Assembly (NCBI GenBank): GCA_037447655.1
Contig: JBBHKE010000227.1
Coordinates: 86,497-98,109, forward strand
Length of the DNA stretch: 11,613 nucleotides
Source: Zygnema cylindricum
Lineage: Eukaryota; Streptophyta; Zygnematophyceae; Zygnematales; Zygnemataceae
Reading direction: 5' to 3'
The notes under the pieces are model-generated. The model was not told where the DNA came from and ran no database searches. It saw only the letters and a list, made by a program, of their open reading frames with translations. Each line of letters opens with the position of its first letter. Position 1 is the first letter of the stretch. Made by a program: the position numbers and the translations under genes. Positions 8,101 to 11,613 of the stretch are shown piece by piece.

Positions 8101-11100
8101 GTACTTTGTTAAGTAGCAAAGTACAAAATATGGATTAAAATAATTGCGATCGCACATAAAACTGCGCTCAGAATAAAAAGCAGAATGAGATCGTACCTAT
8201 TTTAGTGTAAAGATATTGATCGTGTATTAATTATACGGCAGAAAACCAAAATTAGCGTTATGAATAAATTAGAGTAAAAGGTCGTGACAGTTTATGATTT
8301 GTCAGATTTTGTACTTTTACCTATTTTACTGTGAAGATCCTGATGGCAGATCCGTTGTACCCAAATCAGCGTTATGGATCAATTAGAGTATTTTTTTTTT
8401 TTCGAAATCTTGAAAAATCCAAATTAGCGTTAATAACGCTAATTAATTTTTAACACTAATAATTTCCCAACGCTAATAACGATTCAAGGTGTACTATCCA
8501 CTTCTATTCTTTAAGACTTTGTGTTGTCCAAATAAAAATTTATCAATATTTACTGTTGTTCAAATTCCTCGTTATTGTCCACACCATTATTTACTTAAGT
8601 TTTTTGTTTTTTTATTGTTTATTTATTCACTACTTAATGCATTCTTCTTTTCTATAGGTCGCTCTTCTTAGTTATATGCATTCATCAGTTGTATGTACTC
8701 CAACCACATGTGAGTGTGATCAATTGTACAAAATGTGAAATTCTATTGGATCAGCATACAGAACATTCTAATTGTTTGGTTATGGTAATTTGGATCTTTG
8801 AAAAAAAAAATGTCTGTCGCAAACATGCTTACACTAATATAGGTCTCCGTACAAAATCTGACAAATCGTACACAAATCGTACATTCACACGGTCGAAACG
8901 CGGCTGTCGGACGAATATGTGCGAGGGGGATTTTTTACGACCTGGTCTTTTTTCCTTTTTAGAACGCACATTCTCATGTGTCCACGGTTACTAAAACTAA
9001 TTTATTGTACTTTTTAACTTAAAAAGGTACATTTATGTACGGTCTGACACTGACCGTACACCACTCTATTTAAGAGACAACGTACTGAAAATAACCCTAA
9101 ATAGAATAAAGAAAAAAATAGAATGAACTACACTAATGGAGAATAACAAAAAAAAAAGCGGGACGGAATTAGCGTACACAACGCTAATAACGATTGGTGG
9201 TGTACTCAATGCATTCTTCTTTACTATAGGTCGCTCTTCTTATTTATATGCATTCATCAGTTGTATGTACTCCAACCACATGTGAGTGTGATCAATTGTA
9301 CAAAATGTGAAATTCTATTGGATCAACATACAGAACGAAGGTACATGAGGAGAGAAACATTGTATCGCTTGTCAATCATGATTGTACTTTATGAAATTAC
9401 GACATAACCCAAGTAATGCTGCATTTTCAATCGCCAATCAGAACCTTTTGTTCAGTTTGGACTTTCCTTAGAATCTTGAAATTTAGTTTCTCGGGTCTTA
9501 TTTTGCTCAGTTGACCCATGCACAGTAGCAAAGAACTACACTGCTTACCGGTAGTACACCGTGAGTGGCTATTAGTGTTAAAAACATTAATTTAGAGCCG
9601 TTTAAATGTTGCCCTTTAACATAATTTGCCATTGATAATACTAAGTTTACGGCTTAACACTAATTTGGTAAGCGGTAGTAGTTATTTGCTTTGCGCTGAT
9701 CTTTAGTTTGAAGTAGTAATACTAAATTAATCCCGACACTGTACATTTCTTGATGATAATAGTGATTCACGATGTCCTGCAGTTTATGAATATGTTCTGT
9801 AGCTTAATAGGCAACAAAAGTAATACACTGTTGGAATCCATTTCACACAGTATAGTCTGGTCAATATCAGCATAGTTCAATAACTGTTGCATGTAAATTA
9901 ACGTTAATCACAAACTCTCATTCATTACTGAGATATGATGGTTTTAATTGTGACAAGTCGAGCTTTGAAATACATAGCGGTAATGCAATATAAATTTAAG
10001 TTTGATCTCCAAAAACCAAAATGAATCAAAAACTTTTAAATGTACTTGTAGGTACTTGCTGTCCACTCACACCGGGGAACAAATAGGCCCTTAAAGTTAT
10101 GGAGGCATGAGGATGTTCACAAATTTTATGGTGTAGATGCACTTGAAAAACAAAAAGCAACGATTCGATATGTTGTGCCCTTATTTGTCCGAATTTGAAG
10201 AGTTTGAAGTTTTTAGTTCTTCGCAAATCAATGAAAATGTCTTTTTTGGTTGTTCTGCAAAACAAAGTTGTTTTGAACCGTAAGCTCCAGTTGGAGTACT
10301 AGGTCGTTACAGGCATAATCATGTGGAAGCTCTCTTTTGAAACGTTTCAGTAACATTCGGTACAACTGTGGCAGACAATGTAATGTTAACCACATAGTCA
10401 AACAGGGTTCTATCTTTGCATATACTGGGCACTGATTGCAAACGCACTCGAGTTATTCTGGACTGCACTAAGTTTTAACACATACTAAATATCTTTAATT
10501 GCTAGTTTCCACCATTGGGGTACTGAAATCACATTTTAAAACACCAGATACACACAACGCAGTAGATCCGGATCAGATATACATCACAGTTTTTAGGTAT
10601 ACTGCGCCCCCCTAAGCAGTATAACTCACATATATATATTTTTATCCAATAGACTATAGAATATCACTCTGATGATGTATCAGAGTTGATCCATTTTTGC
10701 AAGTTTTCAATACAATTATGTTCTTTACATGACATGCATCTTCAGCTGGCTATGAGAGTTGTACTTATTATTCCATCCACTTGTGGATAACGAGGCCATA
10801 AACATTTTATAATCGTTGACGAGAACCCCTAAAACAACTGTTGTCCAGTAAGAGTTAGGAATAACCTACGTTTTGTATGACATACTACCTGTTCAACATC
10901 AACTTCTTGGAAGACTACATGGTGAATTTTGAACATTCAATTCGCTTATTAATTTTTGCCTCCCACTATTTCTCTTGTGTCTGTGCACTTAAGATCTGCA
11001 CTTGTGATTTCGATATATAGCTGACTCACCTGATGAAGAATTAGACAGTTTATGACGTGTTAACTTAGAATAGTATTCAACATATTGGCCGACTCTAGTT

Positions 11101-11348
11101 GTAATCTCAAGTTTCCATTACTCTAAGTGTAAGACACACATGTTATGCCTTTCTAAATAATAAAAAGCTTTATAAAAAACCCTGATGGTGGTCTTTCCAT
11201 GGGGCCAGTTAATGGCTGGAGGGAGAGATACATCGAGTCTCGGACGAGGCCAATTGCTAATGGCCGGTGGAGTGGCTGGAGCTTTCTTTTGGGCGTCAGT
11301 TTATCCTACAGATGTGATAAAGAGCATGATTCAAATCGACGATTACAG
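4685..11348 (+). CDS. BOU: Mitochondrial carrier, BOU / carnitine-acylcarnitine-carrier-like; three exons, 3' end beyond window
   Basis: Spliced CDS: join(4685-5125, 6501-6749, 11209-11348), continuing past the window. It encodes 276 whole codons plus a split 277th. Seen: three carrier repeats with PX[DE]XX[KR] signatures at P30-K35 (PFDTIK), P130-K135 (PTELVK) and P263-K268 (PTDVIK), glycine-rich odd helices, and REVPGNA at residues 213-219. Family knowledge: SLC25 carriers have six helices in the inner mitochondrial membrane. The closest remembered match is Arabidopsis BOU (about 300 aa), named carnitine/acylcarnitine carrier-like, required for photorespiratory growth and reported as a mitochondrial glutamate transporter. 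Inference: this is a BOU orthologue, and the missing last exon should supply about 50 residues with the sixth helix. Odd: a linker of about 40 residues in the second matrix loop. The substrate cannot be read from the sequence; the family call is firm, the orthology less so. Confidence 0.9.
5119..5254 (+). repeat. 32-bp direct repeat duplicating the exon 1 / intron 1 junction
   Basis: Copies lie at 5119-5150 and 5223-5254, offset 104 bp, with 29 of 32 bases identical. Each contains GCACAG followed by GTA, so the second copy carries a complete second donor at 5229/5230. The first copy takes 7 nt from exon 1 and 25 nt from the intron, which makes copy 1 the likely original. The spacer between copies is T-rich and ends in T20. 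Confidence 0.9.
5201..5332 (+). repeat. Poly(T) tracts in intron 1
   Basis: Uninterrupted T20 (5201-5220) and T28 (5305-5332) runs, with a T8-T9 run between them. They could be reverse-oriented poly(A) remnants of retroposed sequence, or simple slippage. No retroposon body is visible beside them. Confidence 0.85.
6293..6480 (+). repeat. Degenerate 43-44 bp tandem repeat next to the intron 1 acceptor
   Basis: Units begin with GAAGTTATCCA-like sequence at 6319, 6362, 6405 (GAAGGTATCC) and 6449 (GAAGTTAGCC). A partial unit, GAATTAGCC, lies at 6293. Period is 43, 43 and 44 bp, with shared CAATAGA and ATTAATAGAATCA motifs. The array ends about 20 nt before the acceptor AG, so it occupies the zone where a branch point would lie. 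Confidence 0.8.
6501..6749 (+). CDS. BOU: Carrier exon 2 (matrix loop 2 and fourth helix)
   Basis: Exon 2 encodes residues 148-230 (83 codons). It is phase 0 at both ends, preceded by a good acceptor (CTCCTTTCAG) and followed by CAG then GTCAGT. It opens with an Ala/Thr/Gly/Ser-rich linker (about 148-180), then KYRGPMDVARQVIKSEGG, the matrix amphipathic helix of repeat 2, then LGLFKGL, REVPGNA (213-219) and the fourth helix ending AYETTKQ. The REVPGNA stretch is typical of the carnitine/ornithine/BOU branch of carriers. The exon begins with ATG only because the linker codon there is Met; internal initiation is not implied. Confidence 0.92.
7400..7574. mobile_element. Possible eroded copy of the same TIR family
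   Basis: The right end ATAGCGGTTCATGGTGTA (7557-7574) is close to the family terminus (ATAACGATTCACGGTGTA). The left end near 7400 (CATCGCTATTTAG) is only weakly similar. Within it lies a clean AGTGTTA/TAACACT hairpin near 7471-7485. The left boundary is a guess. Confidence 0.35.
7908..8493. mobile_element. Non-autonomous TIR element, copy 2 (586 bp) in intron 2
   Basis: 25-bp terminal inverted repeats at 7908-7932 and 8469-8493 are perfect and of the same family as copy 1 (TACACCTTGAATCG... type). Subterminal hairpins occur at both ends: TAGCGTT/AACGCTA at 7926-7942 and AATTAGCGTT/AACGCTAATT at 8422-8444. Flanking octamers CTATGCAT (7900-7907) and CTATCCAC (8494-8501) agree at 6 of 8 bases, a possible old 8-bp target duplication. 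Two shared internal modules lie here in the opposite order or orientation to copies 1 and 3, and an internal duplication (8194-8390) enlarges it. No ORF of note. Confidence 0.88.
8194..8390. repeat. Internal duplication inside TIR element copy 2
   Basis: 8194-8276 and 8318-8390 are diverged direct repeats. Both begin TACCTATTTTA(G/C)TGT(A/G)AAGAT and both end with a C-A-rich AATxAGCGTTATG...AATTAGAGTA segment. The second copy is about 10 bp shorter. Confidence 0.7.
8631..9336. repeat. 134-bp direct repeats flanking truncated TIR copy 3
   Basis: 8631-8764 and 9203-9336 align over 134 bp without gaps and with four mismatches (about 97% identity). They diverge sharply outside. The second copy starts in the TAC shared with the TIR end. 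The repeats do not behave as a small LTR pair: no primer-binding site follows the first and no polypurine tract precedes the second. Confidence 0.93.
8765..9204. mobile_element. TIR element copy 3, left end missing
   Basis: The right terminus at 9180-9204 matches the copy 2 terminus at 22 of 25 positions. Upstream it shares GACGGAATTAGC, the GTACGGTC/GACCGTAC hairpin (arms 9037-9044 and 9052-9059, loop TGACACT), and GTACAAAATCTGACAAATC (8849-8867) with the other copies. Sequence at 8765-8800 resembles copy 1 from about 3735 (TCTAATT-GTTT). By comparison with copy 1, about the first 95 bp, including the left TIR, are absent. In their place stands a duplicate of the right-hand flank. Confidence 0.75.
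9555..9776. mobile_element. Short, diverged TIR element, copy 4 (222 bp)
   Basis: The left end TACACCGTGAGTGGCTATTA (9555-9574) and the inverted right end (CGTGAATCACTATTA read on the other strand, within 9752-9776) match at 16 of 25 positions. They resemble the termini of copies 1-3. Flanking octamers CCGGTAGT (9548-9555) and CCTGCAGT (9776-9783) agree at 6 of 8. It has no coding capacity. It is more eroded than copies 1 and 2, so probably older. Confidence 0.6.
9777..11208. other. Right part of intron 2, no recognisable gene or element
   Basis: AT-rich sequence with short frames only. A 79-codon minus-strand frame (10026-10265) has no signature. Local structures include a GATCCGGATC palindrome (10566-10575) and the 8-bp-arm hairpin at 10598-10623. 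It probably contains eroded repeats that I cannot name. Confidence 0.6.
10598..10623. repeat. Perfect hairpin with C-rich loop in intron 2
   Basis: Arms TATACTGC (10598-10605) and GCAGTATA (10616-10623) are exact complements around a GCCCCCCTAA loop. There is no U-tract or gene beside it, so no terminator role is claimed. Confidence 0.7.
11209..11348 (+). CDS. BOU: Carrier exon 3 (fifth helix, third signature)
   Basis: The 140-nt exon encodes LMAGGRDTSSLGRGQL, then a glycine-rich helix with FFWASVYPTDVIKSMIQ and DDY plus a split codon (AG + next base). The boundary at 11209 is set by phase 0 from exon 2 and by the fit of KQ-LMAGG to the plant carrier pattern. The 5' splice site is ACAG before GTGAAT. 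The acceptor GGGGCCAG has a poor pyrimidine tract. The following exon, expected to begin with an Asn-Pro-Lys-Tyr-like stretch and to encode helix six, is outside the window. Confidence 0.88.
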
Positions 11349-11537
11349 GTGAATATTGGATCTTGAAGTTTACTTCTTAACTGTCGTCTGGACTAGGAGA
11401 GAGGAGAGAGTGATAAAAATTGGCACAGGAAGGAAATGGTTGGAAAAGGTACAACGGGAAAAGTCAAAGCAAGTCAAAGGAGCAAAAATGGAACAGAAAG
11501 GTTAATGGCATTGCAAATGTGTAACCATCGGAAAGAT

Positions 11538-11613
<76 letters not shown>
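11349..11613 (+). other. Start of carrier intron 3, running off the window
   Basis: It begins GTGAAT after exon 3. The body is purine-rich (AGGAGAGAGGAGAGAG near 11395-11416), with a short duplicated AAGTCAAAG at about 11460-11478, then the (CT)n tract. No acceptor or further coding sequence is visible before the edge. Confidence 0.8.
11539..11613 (+). repeat. (CT)37+ microsatellite reaching the window edge
   Basis: An uninterrupted CT dinucleotide run of 75 nt that continues past the end, so its length is unknown. It lies in intron 3. Such a pure run is probably length-polymorphic. Confidence 0.97.

Larger units (their letters stand above)
6750..11208 (+). other. Carrier intron 2 (4459 nt), expanded by TIR elements
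   Basis: A GT-AG intron in phase 0, unusually long beside intron 1. It contains two complete TIR elements (7908-8493 and 9555-9776), a truncated copy between 134-bp direct repeats (8631-9336), and one poorly preserved candidate (about 7400-7574). Together these make about 1.5 kb. The stretches 6750-7399 and 9777-11208 show no recognisable gene or element. They contain a CT tract at about 7136-7148 and a hairpin at 10598-10623. Confidence 0.82.

Noticed and set aside
8631-9336. 134-bp repeats as LTRs of a small TRIM retroelement
   Set aside because: There is no primer-binding site after the first copy and no polypurine tract before the second. The interior matches a TIR element instead.
10026-10265. 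79-codon minus-strand frame in intron 2
   Set aside because: No motif, and no support for a nested gene.
1-11613. A new multi-gene biological system
   Set aside because: Only one gene is supported. The unusual signals are repeats and splicing features, not a gene cluster.

Overview
The window looks like nuclear DNA of a land plant. It is AT-rich and intron-rich, with long CT microsatellites, a decayed Ty1/copia retrotransposon and small TIR elements. Its one clear gene is a spliced mitochondrial carrier of the plant BOU (A BOUT DE SOUFFLE) / carnitine-acylcarnitine-carrier-like type. I cannot fix the lineage from sequence alone. A non-seed plant is possible but not shown.

Layout. 1-2340 has no recognisable gene. 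It holds an 18-bp degenerate minisatellite (323-507), a weak inverted-repeat element (about 1661-1873) and a GC-rich island with a G-box and a 40-codon ORF (2098-2335). 2394-3078 is the 3' part of a decayed copia element on the minus strand: the end of RNase H, a polypurine tract and a probable LTR with its own TATA box. 3079-3638 is mostly featureless. 3639-4113 is a complete non-autonomous TIR element, and the carrier's GC-richer, ATG-free leader begins just downstream of it (about 4140-4684).

The carrier gene runs 4685 to beyond the right edge: exon 1 4685-5125, exon 2 6501-6749, exon 3 11209-11348, with at least one final exon outside. The three exons encode 276 whole codons plus a split one. 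They carry all three PX[DE]XX[KR] carrier signatures and an REVPGNA motif. Intron 1 (1375 nt) contains a duplicated 5' splice site, long poly(T) tracts and a 43-bp tandem array next to its acceptor. Intron 2 (4459 nt) is swollen by two further TIR elements of the family seen upstream, plus a left-truncated third copy flanked by a 134-bp direct repeat. Intron 3 starts at 11349 and runs into a (CT)n tract that reaches the window edge.

I found no multi-gene system, operon, CRISPR array, tRNA or rRNA. The points of most interest are the duplicated donor with a predicted poison outcome, the apparently undescribed TIR family with conserved internal hairpins, and the truncated copy between 134-bp repeats.
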